Origin: Pyramidobacter piscolens
Lineage (GTDB): Bacteria; Synergistota; Synergistia; Synergistales; Dethiosulfovibrionaceae
Length of the DNA: 29,368 nucleotides
Assembly: GCA_004558205.1 (NCBI GenBank)
Contig: SFDM01000040.1
Coordinates: forward strand, 1 to 29,368
Reading direction: 5' to 3'
The notes below the pieces were generated by a model. It saw only the letters and a list, made by a program, of their open reading frames with translations, ran no database searches and was not told the DNA's origin. Every line of letters begins with the position of its first letter. Positions within the stretch are counted from its first letter, which is position 1. This document shows positions 15,792 to 23,550 of this stretch, in pieces. The position numbers and the translations under genes are program-made.

Positions 15792-15895
15792 TAAAATCTT
15801 GAATTAAACATCAAAGTATTTGCTTTATCAATGGAGGCGGCGCGGCCCCGGAGGTATTTCCGCGGAAAGTCCGGCAGGGGCTGTTTATCCGGGCA

Positions 15896-15932
15896 CAAAA
15901 AAAGCAGCCCCCGCGTTGAGGGCCGCTTTTTT
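15896..15932 (-). terminator. Intrinsic terminator of rubrerythrin
   Basis: AAAAAAGC-a-GCCC pairs with GGGC-c-GCTTTTTT, giving a T run on either strand. It lies just beyond the rubrerythrin stop. Confidence 0.8.
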
Positions 15933-15944
15933 GCGCGCGTGATC

Positions 15945-16487
15945 TTAGTAGTTCTTGGCGAGAACCTTGAAGTAAGCCTGAGGATGGTCGCACACGGGAC
16001 ACTTGACGGGAGCTTTCTTGCCGACCACGATGTGGCCGCAGTTGGAGCACTGCCAGACCATGTCGCCGTCGCGGGAGAAGACCAGGCCGTCCTTGACGTT
16101 GGCAAGGAGCTTGCGGTAGCGCTCTTCGTGCTCTTTCTCGATGGCGCCAACCATCTCGAAGAGCTTGGCGATGCGGGTGAAGCCCTCTTCGTGAGCGGTC
16201 TTGGCGAAGCCGGCGTACATGTCGGTCCACTCGTAGTTCTCGCCGGCGGCGGCGTCAGCAAGGTTGACGTCGGTGGTGGGAATGTCGCCCTCGTGAAGGA
16301 GCTTGAACCAGATCTTGGCGTGTTCCTTCTCGTTGCCGGCGGTCTCCTCAAAGATGTCGGCGATCTGGACAAAGCCTTCCTTGCGGGCCTTGCTTGCGTA
16401 ATAGGTGTACTTATTGCGGGCCTGAGATTCGCCTGCGAACGCCGTCCAAAGATTAGCCTCTGTCTTGCTGCCCTTGATGTTTTCCAT
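15945..16487 (-). CDS. Rubrerythrin
   Basis: A 180-residue cytoplasmic peroxide-scavenging protein of anaerobes, which reduces hydrogen peroxide with electrons passed through its rubredoxin domain. The N-terminal four-helix ferritin-like domain (about 1-140) carries di-iron Glu residues in AGESQARNKY, FEETAGNEKEHA and FEMVGAIEKEHEE. The C-terminal rubredoxin-like domain has CSNCG and CPVCD, the two CxxC pairs that hold one iron. Length is typical (about 190). AAAGGGGA lies about nine bases before the ATG. A strong promoter and a terminator make it monocistronic. Confidence 0.97.
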   Translation of the reverse strand: MENIKGSKTEANLWTAFAGESQARNKYTYYASKARKEGFVQIADIFEETAGNEKEHAKIWFKLLHEGDIPTTDVNLADAAAGENYEWTDMYAGFAKTAHEEGFTRIAKLFEMVGAIEKEHEERYRKLLANVKDGLVFSRDGDMVWQCSNCGHIVVGKKAPVKCPVCDHPQAYFKVLAKNY

Positions 16488-16536
16488 TCAAAAAAATCCC
16501 CTTTCGATGTGTTTCATAAAAGTTGCACTGCCGAGT

Positions 16537-16565
16537 ATTATCACAACTTCGACGTTTTTTGTCAA
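16537..16565 (-). promoter_or_regulatory. Strong sigma70-type promoter of rubrerythrin
   Basis: On the minus strand a perfect TTGACA (16560-16565), a 17-bp spacer and GATAAT (16537-16542). Expression is expected to be high. No obvious PerR-type palindrome overlaps it. Confidence 0.8.
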
Positions 16566-16669
16566 GTATCAGGAACGTATTTTTTCTACATTTTTGCTGG
16601 AAAATAATTGCAAAATCAGGCTTAACGGCGGCGGCAGATGAAAAGGGCGGAAACAAGAGATTGAATCGC

Positions 16670-16750
16670 CAATTCGTTTTTTTGGTTAATAATTTAGGTC
16701 TTGTTTTTCCTTTACGCCCTTCGCGCCCTCAGCGTTGAAAATCTTTTGTC
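16670..16750. repeat. Dispersed palindromic repeat, copy 3 (right half only)
   Basis: CAATTCGTTTTTTT...AGGTCTTGTTTTTCCTTTACGCCC...GCGTTGAAAATCTTTTGTC follows the right half of copy 2 closely, including the CAATTCGTTTTTTT centre. The left half is absent. It ends 15 bp before the stop of the pseudouridine synthase gene. Confidence 0.7.
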
Positions 16751-16764
16751 TATCGTCAAGGGCG

Positions 16765-17505
16765 TTAAAAAGCCTCGCCGGGAGCCAGATAGCGCCATTT
16801 GCCCACGGGAAGGGAACCCAGGCGGACGGCGCCGACGCGGACCCGTTTCAGAGCCAGCACGCGCAGCCCCACAAGCTCGCACATGCGGCGGATCTGGCGC
16901 TTCTTGCCCTGACGCAGTATGAAGCGCAGCTGGTCGTCGTTCTGCCAGGTCACCAGGGCGCGGCGCAGGCGCTCGCCGTCGAGAGAGAGACCATAGTTCA
17001 GCAGTTCCAAGCCGCGGTCGCACAGCTGTCCCGCCACGCGCACCAGGTACTCCTTTTCCACGCCGCCGTCCTCGCCGATCAGCCGCCGCGCCACGCGCCC
17101 GTCCTGAGTCAGCACCAGCAGCCCCGTGGAGTTGATATCCAGCCGGCCGGCCGGCACCAGCCCATGCAGCTGCCCCGGATGGAACTCCTGCGGCGAGGGG
17201 TCCTCGCGCCACCGGTTTTCAGGCCGGATCAGCACCCTGGCCGGTTCATAGCCCCCTTCGGCCTGCCCCGAGACGTAGCCCAGCGGCTTGTGAAGCAGCA
17301 CCGTGACAAGCTGTTCCTGCTGGCGCGACGCCGCGCCGGCCAGTTCGATCCTGTCGCTGCCGCTCACTTTCTGCCCAAGCTCCGCGACAGAGCCGTTAAC
17401 GCGCACGAGGCCGCGTTCGATATATCCGTCGGCTTCACGCCGCGAACAAAGCCCCATCTGGGCCATTCTTTTTGACAATCGCTGAAGTTCTTCACTATTA
17501 TTCAC
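16765..17505 (-). CDS. RsuA/RluB-family pseudouridine synthase
   Basis: A 246-residue rRNA-modifying enzyme that isomerises uridine to pseudouridine. An S4 RNA-binding domain fills about residues 8-55 (RLSKRMAQMGLCSRREADGY, then RGLVRVNG). The catalytic core contains PAGRLDINSTGLLVLTQDG, with nucleophile Asp123, preceded by LLHKPLGYVS. The C-terminal GKKRQIRRMCELVG is the conserved RNA-binding motif of this subfamily. The specific rRNA target cannot be told; RluB, RluE, RluF and RsuA are all possible. The GTG at 17505 is preferred because the S4 domain needs the residues before the first internal ATG. Its ribosome binding site is poor (AAAGGTTG), and two DnaA boxes lie directly upstream. Confidence 0.9.
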   Translation of the reverse strand: MNNSEELQRLSKRMAQMGLCSRREADGYIERGLVRVNGSVAELGQKVSGSDRIELAGAASRQQEQLVTVLLHKPLGYVSGQAEGGYEPARVLIRPENRWREDPSPQEFHPGQLHGLVPAGRLDINSTGLLVLTQDGRVARRLIGEDGGVEKEYLVRVAGQLCDRGLELLNYGLSLDGERLRRALVTWQNDDQLRFILRQGKKRQIRRMCELVGLRVLALKRVRVGAVRLGSLPVGKWRYLAPGEAF

Positions 17506-17524
17506 AACTTATGCACCAACCTTT

Positions 17525-17541
17525 TGTGGATAAGTGGATAA
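17525..17541 (-). promoter_or_regulatory. Tandem DnaA boxes upstream of the pseudouridine synthase gene
   Basis: On the minus strand TTATCCACT and TTATCCACA overlap by one base. The second is the consensus DnaA box. They lie 20-36 bp before the GTG start. DnaA could regulate this gene, or the site could titrate DnaA away from oriC about 8 kb distant. Confidence 0.65.
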
Positions 17542-17562
17542 AGCTCTGGCGTTCCTCCCTTT

Positions 17563-18951
17563 TTACAGCAGGCCCAGAAGTTTCCACCAAAAGAGGCCCA
17601 GCAAAACCGTGGCGAGGGCCACGGCGGTCTGGGGGACGCCGAATCTGACCACGTCGGCGTCGCTGTAGCCGCCGCCCGACGCCCCCAGCCCCACCAGCAG
17701 GTTGATGTGGTGGAAAGGCATGATCCAGTGCAGCGTGACCGAGAAATAGCAAATCATGACGGCCACGAGGGGCGGAATGGCCGCCGCCTGCGCGAAGGCC
17801 AGCACCGCGGGAACGGCGATGCCCAGCGCCGAGAGGCAGCTGCCGAGCAGCATATGCACCCCCGTGCAGAACCCCCAGGCGAACAGCGCGAAGGCCAGGG
17901 GACTGGAGGATAAGCCCGCCGGCGTCAGCGTCTCCGCGATCCAGGCGTTCATGCCCGTGGCTTTGCCCACGCCGCCCAGAGCCAGGGCCGCGCAGAGGAA
18001 GAGCAGCGTGTTCAGGGGCACGCTCTTCCATGACGCCCCGTCCAGGCTCCCCAGTCCGGGCATGGAAAGGACGATCACCGCCGCCGCGCCGATCCAGGCG
18101 GGATCCAGGCCGTGCAGCCAGTCGCAGGCCCAGGCCAGCAGCGTCAGCGCCAGTACAGCCGCGGTGTAGCGCTCTTTTGGGCTGAGAGGGCCCAGCGCCT
18201 CGGCGCGGCTTTTCAAGAGGTTCCCGTCAAGGCTAAACTGGGGGGCTTTGCCGATCAGAAGCAGCTGAAGCCCGCAGGTCGCGGCGGAGGCAAAGACCGC
18301 GGGGACTCCCATATAAACCGCCCAGCGAAGCCACGAGACGGGCTCCCCCGCAAAGCCGACGGCCGCCGCGTTCAGCGTCGAATCGCCGGTGATCAGGATC
18401 GCCGCCGTGGGCACCGAACCGGCAAAGACCGCCATGCCGACGGCCGCCGCGTAGCGGGGGCTCAGGCGGGCGTCGGCAATCACGCGGGACATGATGGACA
18501 TCAGCAAAAAAGATCGCGGCCAGGGATGGGGAATCATGAAGCTCAGCAAAAAGGCCAGGATATAGCAGCTGGCGATCACGCCCCTGTAGGAGCTGACGAA
18601 ACGGGCCAGGAAGTTCAGCGCCAGGCGCTCGCCCAGCCCGGAGGATTTGACGGCCTCGGCGATCAGGAAACCGCTGATCACCAGATACATCATAGGCTTG
18701 GTCCAGAGGCCGAAGATCTCCGACAGGGGCACCTGGGAGCGGTCGAAGCACAGCACATACCCCAGAAGCAGCGCCAGAGCGCCCATCCCCGCGTCCATCA
18801 CCCGAACGCCCCACAGGGCCACGGCGCCCACGCTCAAGGCCAGGCAGCGCTGCGCCGCCGGTTCCATGCCCAAGGGCGCGTTCCATAAAAGGGTTCCGAG
18901 CAGCAGGACCGCCGCCGCGCCCCACAGTTTTTTAACGTCCTTTGGATTCAT
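17563..18951 (-). CDS. SLC13/DASS-like anion transporter, divergent
   Basis: A 462-residue inner-membrane protein with about 11-12 hydrophobic segments. The layout (AVALWGVRVMDAGMGAL at the N-terminus, KPMMYLVISGFLIAEAVKSSGLGERLAL, and the C-terminal GGGYSDADVVRFGVPQT) resembles sodium-coupled dicarboxylate or sulfate symporters. The two Ser-Asn-Thr substrate motifs of characterised family members are not seen: the first position reads FMIPHPWPRSFL and the second LLGSCLSALGI. Substrate and coupling ion are therefore unknown. Its start overlaps the DUF721 stop by 20 bp, so the two are translated from one mRNA. GGGAGGGG lies about ten bases before the ATG. Confidence 0.75.
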   Translation of the reverse strand: MNPKDVKKLWGAAAVLLLGTLLWNAPLGMEPAAQRCLALSVGAVALWGVRVMDAGMGALALLLGYVLCFDRSQVPLSEIFGLWTKPMMYLVISGFLIAEAVKSSGLGERLALNFLARFVSSYRGVIASCYILAFLLSFMIPHPWPRSFLLMSIMSRVIADARLSPRYAAAVGMAVFAGSVPTAAILITGDSTLNAAAVGFAGEPVSWLRWAVYMGVPAVFASAATCGLQLLLIGKAPQFSLDGNLLKSRAEALGPLSPKERYTAAVLALTLLAWACDWLHGLDPAWIGAAAVIVLSMPGLGSLDGASWKSVPLNTLLFLCAALALGGVGKATGMNAWIAETLTPAGLSSSPLAFALFAWGFCTGVHMLLGSCLSALGIAVPAVLAFAQAAAIPPLVAVMICYFSVTLHWIMPFHHINLLVGLGASGGGYSDADVVRFGVPQTAVALATVLLGLFWWKLLGLL

Positions 18952-19423
18952 CTTTCTTTTTCCCCTCCCCCCAGCGGGTCTTCGCCGCCGCCTCGAGCCG
19001 GGCCAGGGCCAGGGCCACGCCGGGGTCTTCGATCTCAGGGCCGATGCGTTCCAGAGCCTCGCTGACGGCCTTTTCCGGCACGCTGAACTTCCGAGGCTTC
19101 GCCTCGGCCGCCTGGCGGGGCTTGTCCACCCGTCCGACCACGGTCCTGACGCCTTTCAGCGCCAGGCCCCAGCGCCGTTCCACGCGCCGCAGCAGCGTGC
19201 CGGCGCTCATGTTCAAAAGCTGCGCCGCCGCCGGCGTCTCGCAGATCACCACCAGCCCCGTCCTGTCCAGGCTCACGGGCCGGGACCGCTGCGCCAGCTG
19301 GGGCCCCACGAGCAGTTCCCATTTCCGCTCCATCTCAGACAGCCTCAAAGCAATCTGAAAGGCCGGCGGCAGCTCCTTAGAAATCAGCGCTCCAACCGGC
19401 GTCAAACTCCCCTTTCTAGCCAT
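18932..19423 (-). CDS. DUF721 (DciA-like) protein, probable replicative helicase loader
   Basis: A 163-residue protein whose first 100 residues match DUF721: ALRLSEMERKWELLVGPQLAQRSRPVSLDRTGLVVICETPAAAQLLNM in outline, with the conserved Trp, VGP, P and hydrophobic pattern. DciA proteins of this family recruit or load the DnaB helicase in bacteria lacking DnaC or DnaI. A charged tail follows, ending in a Lys-rich end. Its place within 8 kb of dnaA fits a replication role, as DUF721 genes often lie near recF or gyrB. AAAGGAGG stands six bases before the ATG. It overlaps the transporter gene downstream. Confidence 0.8.
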   Translation of the reverse strand: MARKGSLTPVGALISKELPPAFQIALRLSEMERKWELLVGPQLAQRSRPVSLDRTGLVVICETPAAAQLLNMSAGTLLRRVERRWGLALKGVRTVVGRVDKPRQAAEAKPRKFSVPEKAVSEALERIGPEIEDPGVALALARLEAAAKTRWGEGKKKDESKGR

Positions 19424-19460
19424 GGGGATCCTCCTTTTGTCGTCATATACATATCAAGCT

Positions 19461-19690
19461 CAAAGATTGGAACGCGGAGGGCCACAAAGGACGCAAAGGA
19501 AAAACCAAACCTAAATTATTAACAAAAAACAAATTAAAGTGATGAAAATTTATATATTTTAATTAATTTTTGCGCTTCTAAAAGTCTTTCAAGGTTTTCC
19601 TTTGCGAACCTTTGCGCCCTTTGCGTTGAAATCTTTTAACGCGGCTCTTCGATTTCATATTAAGTACGTCAATAGAGAAATCCTATCAGC
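19461..19690. repeat. Dispersed palindromic repeat, copy 4
   Basis: The left end AAAGATTGGAACGCGGAGGG and ACAAAGGACGCAAAGG are mirrored by CCTTTGCGAACCTTTGCGCCC and GCGTTGAAATCTTTTAAC. The right flank TTTCATATTAAGTACGTCAA (19652-19671) continues to TATCAG as in copies 2 and 5. It fills most of the gap of about 440 bp between the DUF721 gene and the terminator at 19813. I see nothing else in that gap. Confidence 0.75.
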
Positions 19691-19812
19691 CCGTTTTTGT
19701 TTGCTGATTCAGGGTTCCATTTTCCTTTGCAAGCCTTCACGAACTCCGCGTTTTAATCTTCCGCCCATCTCTTCCGCCGCTGCGTAACAGAACCATTATA
19801 CCCTGCGCCGGC

Positions 19813-19851
19813 AAAAAAGACGTCCTCCCGATTCAGGAGGACGTCTTTTTT
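19813..19851. terminator. Intrinsic terminator of the secreted-protein pair
   Basis: A perfect stem GACGTCCTCC / GGAGGACGTC with a 7-nt loop, flanked by A6 on the left and T6 on the right. It works on both strands and ends the minus-strand operon starting at 20935. Confidence 0.88.
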
Positions 19852-19861
19852 ACTGATGAAA

Positions 19862-20368
19862 TTATTCCGGCTGAGGAATGAGCTTGTCGGGCCTGATCGC
19901 CGGGTTTTCGCGCGGGCTGGGCGATTCCTGCTCCGCCGTCCCGGGGACCTGCGGGGCGTCCGCGGGTTCCGCGCCGCCCAGCTTCGCGGCCACGCTGTCG
20001 AGCGCCGAGGCCAGGCCGTTCTGCCACAGCCCCTTGCCGCGGAGGTCCGCCGCCGCGTCCTGAAGCCCCTTGACCAGAGCTTTTTCAAGCTCCATCTTCA
20101 TCTCCTCCAGAGCGGAAGAGAACAGAGCCCCCAGCTGGTCGGCCAGATCGCCCGTGGAACGGCTGATACTGTCCCAGTTCAGGCTGTCCAGGAAAGAGAC
20201 CAAGCCCTCGCTCACTTCCTTCTGAATTTCCTCCGCGTAGACGCCGATCTTACGCCCGATCTCGTCCATGACCTGATCCGCCCGGCCGCCGCTCCGCGGT
20301 TCCGCGGAAGCCGGAAAGGCACAGAAGATCAACGCCAGCAGCGTCGCAAGCACAGCTGCCTTCTTCAT
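19862..20368 (-). CDS. Secreted helical protein of unknown function
   Basis: A 168-residue exported protein. The signal peptide spans residues 1-22 (MKKAAVLATLLALIFCAFPASA), followed by amphipathic helices (VMDEIGRKIGVYAEEIQKEVSEGLVSFLD, later LEEMKMELEKALVKGLQDAAADLR) and a Pro/Glu-rich tail. It has no cysteine after the signal and no recognised domain. GGGAGG precedes the ATG by eight bases. It follows the repeat protein at 20399-20935 by 30 bp, so both are made and exported together, probably to the periplasm. Confidence 0.75.
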   Translation of the reverse strand: MKKAAVLATLLALIFCAFPASAEPRSGGRADQVMDEIGRKIGVYAEEIQKEVSEGLVSFLDSLNWDSISRSTGDLADQLGALFSSALEEMKMELEKALVKGLQDAAADLRGKGLWQNGLASALDSVAAKLGGAEPADAPQVPGTAEQESPSPRENPAIRPDKLIPQPE

Positions 20369-20398
20369 GAAAAGCGCCTCCCTGTCATAGAGATTTTT

Positions 20399-20935
20399 TT
20401 AAGGCTTGGGCGTCTCCGGAGCGGGTTCCGCGTCGGGCGATTTCTCCTGCCCCGTAACGAACCCCTTGGCCTTATCGTAATATTCGCCAGTTTTTTCCTT
20501 CGTTTTATCCCAGTATTCCCCGGCTTTTTCCTTCACCACCGGCGCGTACTCCACGGCCACGTCCTTGGCCTTGTCGTAATACTCGCCGGCCTTTTCCTTG
20601 ACCGCGCCGCCCACATCCTTGGTCTTGTCCCAGTATTCCACGGCCTTTTCCTTCACCACCGGCGCGTACTCCACAGCCATGTCCTTGGCCTTGTCGTAGT
20701 ACTCTCCGGCTTTTTCCTTCACGGCGCCGCCTACGTCCGCAGCCGCGTCTTTCGCCTTGCCGTAGTATTCGCCGGTCTTTTCCTTCGTTTTATCCCAGTA
20801 TTCGGCGCCCTTGTCCTTAGCCTTCTCGTAGAACGATTTCTCCTGAACGGGCTGCTCCGGAACGGGGTCGGCCGCGAAGGCCGCCGCCGCGCAGCAGAGC
20901 GCGCAGAGCGTCATAAGCGCAAACATTTTTTTCAT
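20399..20935 (-). CDS. Secreted LEA-like repeat protein
   Basis: A 178-residue exported protein of low complexity. After the signal peptide (MKKMFALMTLCALCCAAAAFA) almost the whole chain is built of short amphipathic units such as KEKAGEYYDKAKD, VEYAPVVKEKA and EYWDKTK. A 40-residue block occurs twice in tandem; at DNA level the copies are offset by exactly 120 bp (CTTCACCACCGGCGCGTACT at 20531 and again at 20651). The Lys/Glu/Ala/Tyr pattern resembles group 3 LEA proteins or apolipoprotein-type helices, suggesting a membrane-surface or desiccation/osmotic-protection role. That is inference. The start at 20935 has GGAGG eight bases upstream; an in-frame start at 20992 would put 19 residues before the signal. 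Confidence 0.8.
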   Translation of the reverse strand: MKKMFALMTLCALCCAAAAFAADPVPEQPVQEKSFYEKAKDKGAEYWDKTKEKTGEYYGKAKDAAADVGGAVKEKAGEYYDKAKDMAVEYAPVVKEKAVEYWDKTKDVGGAVKEKAGEYYDKAKDVAVEYAPVVKEKAGEYWDKTKEKTGEYYDKAKGFVTGQEKSPDAEPAPETPKP

Positions 20936-21007
20936 AATAATTTCCTCCCTGACGATCGATAGACGTTGCTCTATAATTTTTTCTGAAAACAATCCATTAC
21001 AGCATAG

Positions 21008-21037
21008 ATATTTTCCTGTAAAAAAACAGGAAAATAT
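21008..21037. terminator. Hairpin after mnmG
   Basis: ATATTTTCCTGT / ACAGGAAAATAT, a perfect 12-bp stem with an A6 loop (T6 on the minus strand). There is no T tail after the stem. It could be a weak terminator of mnmG. Confidence 0.4.
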
Positions 21038-21047
21038 TTCCGCCTTT

Positions 21048-22919
21048 TTACCGATTCAGATTTTCGTTGATATAAAGGGCCAAATGCTGCAGGTCAGCGG
21101 GCGTCACGCCGGAGATGCGGCTGGCCTGGCCGATCGTGGCGGGGCGGACGCGGGCCAGTTTCTCGCGGCTTTCCGACAGCATCCCCTTCAGGCGGCCATA
21201 GTCGAAACCCTCGGGAATACGCATGTTCTCCAGGCGCAGCATCTTCTCGACGGCGCGCTGCTGGCGGTCCACATACCCCTGGTACTTGACGCTGGTCTCC
21301 ACCTCTTCGGCGTCGTCGCCGTCCAGGCGTCCTTCGGGCAGAATGCCGCGCAGCGCCTCATAGGTCATCTCGGGCCGGCGCAGCAGCTCCGCCGCGCTCA
21401 CGCCCCGTTCAAGCGGCGAACCGCCCAGTTCCTTCAGAACGGCGTCGGCCATGGCGGGCGTCACCCGCGCCTTTGAAAGCGCGTCGATCTCGGAGTCCAC
21501 ACGGTTCCAGCGTTCTTCGAGGGCCTGCCACTGCTCGTCCGACAGAAGGCCCAGGCGGCGTCCCGTAGGCGCCAGCCGGCGGTCGGCGTTGTCGTGGCGC
21601 AGCAGGAGGCGGTGCTCGCAGCGGCTGGTGAGCATCCTGTAGGGCTCGCGGGTGCCCTTGGTCACCAGGTCGTCCACCAGCACGCCCGCGTAGGCCTCGT
21701 GGCGTCCCAGCACCAGCGGCGCTTCACCGCGGAGGGACAGCACGGCATTGACGCCAGCCAGCAAGCCCTGCGCCGCCGCTTCCTCGTAGCCCGAGGAGCC
21801 GTTGATCTGCCCCGCGCAGTACAGCCCCAGCAGCGCGCGCAGTTCCAGCGACAGCGAAAGCTGCTGGGGATCCACGGCGTCATATTCGATGGCGTAGCCC
21901 GGTTTCAGGATTACCGCTTTCGAACAGCCCGGCAGCGTCCGCGTCATCTCGATCTGCACGTCGAAAGGAAGGCTGGTTGAGAAGTTCTGCACATAGATTT
22001 CCACGCTCCCGCGGGCCACCGGCTCCAAAAACAAGGGGTGGCTGTCCTTTTCAGGGAAGGCGATGACCTTCGACTCGATGGAAGGGCAATAACGCGGCCC
22101 CACGCCCTCGATATTGCCCTGCACGATGGGGGAACGGTCCAGGTTGTCCTTGATGATCCTGTGGGTCGTGGGGTTGGTGCGGATGATGCCGCAGCAGACC
22201 TCGCGATAGACCTTTCTGCGGCCCCACAGGTCGAAGCAGACCGGCGACTCCTCGCCGTGCTGGAGCTCGATGCCGCTCCAGTCGATGCTGTCGCGGTGAA
22301 GCCGCGGCGTGGTGCCCGTTTTCAGGCGTTGCATGGCCACGCCCAGCCGGCGCATGGAATCACCGAGCCCGTAGGCCGCCGCCTGCCCCATGGGCCCCGA
22401 CTCAAAGTTCACCAGCCCCACGTGGACGCGGCCGCCCAAATGGGTGCCCGTGGTCAGGATCACCCTGGGAGCCTCGAAGTCCAGCTGGAATCGGGTTTTT
22501 ACGCCCTTCAGCCGGTCGCGGTCCATCCAGAGGGATTCCACGGTGTCCTGAAAGACGGTCAGATTAGGGCAGGTCACCAGGGCTTTCAGGTAGTGGTCGT
22601 GATAATCCCTCAGGTCGCATTGGGCCCGCAGGGCCCGGACCGCCGGCCCCTTGGAGGTGTTCAGCCAGCGCATCATCATGGCCGAGGCGTCGGCCGCCCG
22701 GGCCTGCTCGCCTCCCAGCGCCGAGATCTCCCGCACCAGGTGCCCCTTGGCGGGGCCGCCTATGGAGGGGTTGCAGGGCATGTAGGCCACGTGGTCCACG
22801 TCCTGTACGAGCATCAGCGTCTTCGCGCCCATCCTCGCCGCGGCGAGGGCGGCTTCGCATCCCGCGTGGCCGCCGCCGACGACGATTACGTCAAATCCGT
22901 TCTCTGGAAAAAGCTGCAC
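21048..22919 (-). CDS. mnmG: tRNA uridine-5-carboxymethylaminomethyl modification enzyme MnmG (GidA)
   Basis: A 623-residue FAD enzyme which, with the GTPase MnmE, modifies the wobble uridine of several tRNAs. The FAD-binding motif is VVGGGHAGCEAALAAARMG at the N-terminus. Family signatures CNPSIGGPAKGHLVREISALGG and TGTHLGGRVHVG follow, with the central RYCPSIE and the C-terminal YQGYVDRQQRAVEKM helical domain. Length is typical (about 620). The start is a GTG with AGGGTGG upstream. It begins 9 bp after the stop of the secreted protein gene at 22929-23495. In many bacteria mnmG near the origin is followed by rsmG and parAB; here it is not. Confidence 0.97.
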   Translation of the reverse strand: MQLFPENGFDVIVVGGGHAGCEAALAAARMGAKTLMLVQDVDHVAYMPCNPSIGGPAKGHLVREISALGGEQARAADASAMMMRWLNTSKGPAVRALRAQCDLRDYHDHYLKALVTCPNLTVFQDTVESLWMDRDRLKGVKTRFQLDFEAPRVILTTGTHLGGRVHVGLVNFESGPMGQAAAYGLGDSMRRLGVAMQRLKTGTTPRLHRDSIDWSGIELQHGEESPVCFDLWGRRKVYREVCCGIIRTNPTTHRIIKDNLDRSPIVQGNIEGVGPRYCPSIESKVIAFPEKDSHPLFLEPVARGSVEIYVQNFSTSLPFDVQIEMTRTLPGCSKAVILKPGYAIEYDAVDPQQLSLSLELRALLGLYCAGQINGSSGYEEAAAQGLLAGVNAVLSLRGEAPLVLGRHEAYAGVLVDDLVTKGTREPYRMLTSRCEHRLLLRHDNADRRLAPTGRRLGLLSDEQWQALEERWNRVDSEIDALSKARVTPAMADAVLKELGGSPLERGVSAAELLRRPEMTYEALRGILPEGRLDGDDAEEVETSVKYQGYVDRQQRAVEKMLRLENMRIPEGFDYGRLKGMLSESREKLARVRPATIGQASRISGVTPADLQHLALYINENLNR

Positions 22920-22928
22920 AAAGCCACC

Positions 22929-23495
22929 CTATTTCCGCCGCGACACATCTTCGTAGGTGAGGACCGTATCATGCTTCGTAGACGAAGAATTCTCGAAAAT
23001 CGTGACCGTCTGATCGCCCACGATCCAGAAGCAGCCGCGCGTCTTCCCGTCGTCCTTGTAGGTTTCCGTAGGAATGTCGTACTTCCCGCGGAGCATGTTG
23101 GTCAGCTGGCGGAAGTTGCCGCCGTAAACTTCCAGGCGCATCTTCCGGGTCTTTTCATCGCTGGTCAGCTCCGAATCCTTCTTCTCGAGCAGGTCCGAGC
23201 GCGTGAAGATGAACTGCGCCAGGTACAGCCCCTGCGAGGCAAATTCCAGCTTCATCTGGCCCTCGCGGCCAAAAAAGTCCACCTGATAGACCGCCTCGCG
23301 GCGGCCCTTGTCGGGCATAAACTCGCAGATCAGCGACGCGCCGTTGTCTTTGGTCATGATCCCATGAGCCTTTTCCCAGGAATCGCCGAAGGTCAGTCCC
23401 CAGACTCCCGTCACCGCTGGGTCCCCGGCGGCCCAAGCGCCGGAAACGAACACACACACCGCCGCCGCAAGGGCCAGCGCAATTTTGCGAATCAT
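22929..23495 (-). CDS. Secreted protein of unknown function
   Basis: A 188-residue exported protein. The signal peptide is MIRKIALALAAAVCVFVSGAWA, with AAGGAGG seven bases before the ATG at 23495. An in-frame start at 23543 would add 16 residues and is less likely. The mature part begins AGDPAVTGVWGLTFGDSWEKAHGIM, a pattern seen in small periplasmic proteins where a Gly-Trp-x-x-x-Phe-Gly-x-S segment begins a beta-rich domain; later VYQVDFFGREGQMKLEF and GCFWIVGDQTVTIFE are also beta-like. I do not recognise a named family. It is directly followed by mnmG, probably in one transcript. Confidence 0.75.
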   Translation of the reverse strand: MIRKIALALAAAVCVFVSGAWAAGDPAVTGVWGLTFGDSWEKAHGIMTKDNGASLICEFMPDKGRREAVYQVDFFGREGQMKLEFASQGLYLAQFIFTRSDLLEKKDSELTSDEKTRKMRLEVYGGNFRQLTNMLRGKYDIPTETYKDDGKTRGCFWIVGDQTVTIFENSSSTKHDTVLTYEDVSRRK

Positions 23496-23550
23496 CACAG
23501 TTCCTCCTTGCACATCTAAAGTGTCATGTACTTGTTGATTCAAAAGCAGA

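Noticed and set aside
22430..22800. CCACGTGG cores in mnmG (also near 27160 in dnaA) as extra parS sites
   Set aside because: Only the central 8 bp match; the TGTT/AACA arms are absent and the cores lie in coding sequence.
22038..23519. Plus-strand open frame of 493 codons
   Set aside because: Runs antisense across mnmG and its upstream neighbour; no recognisable protein.
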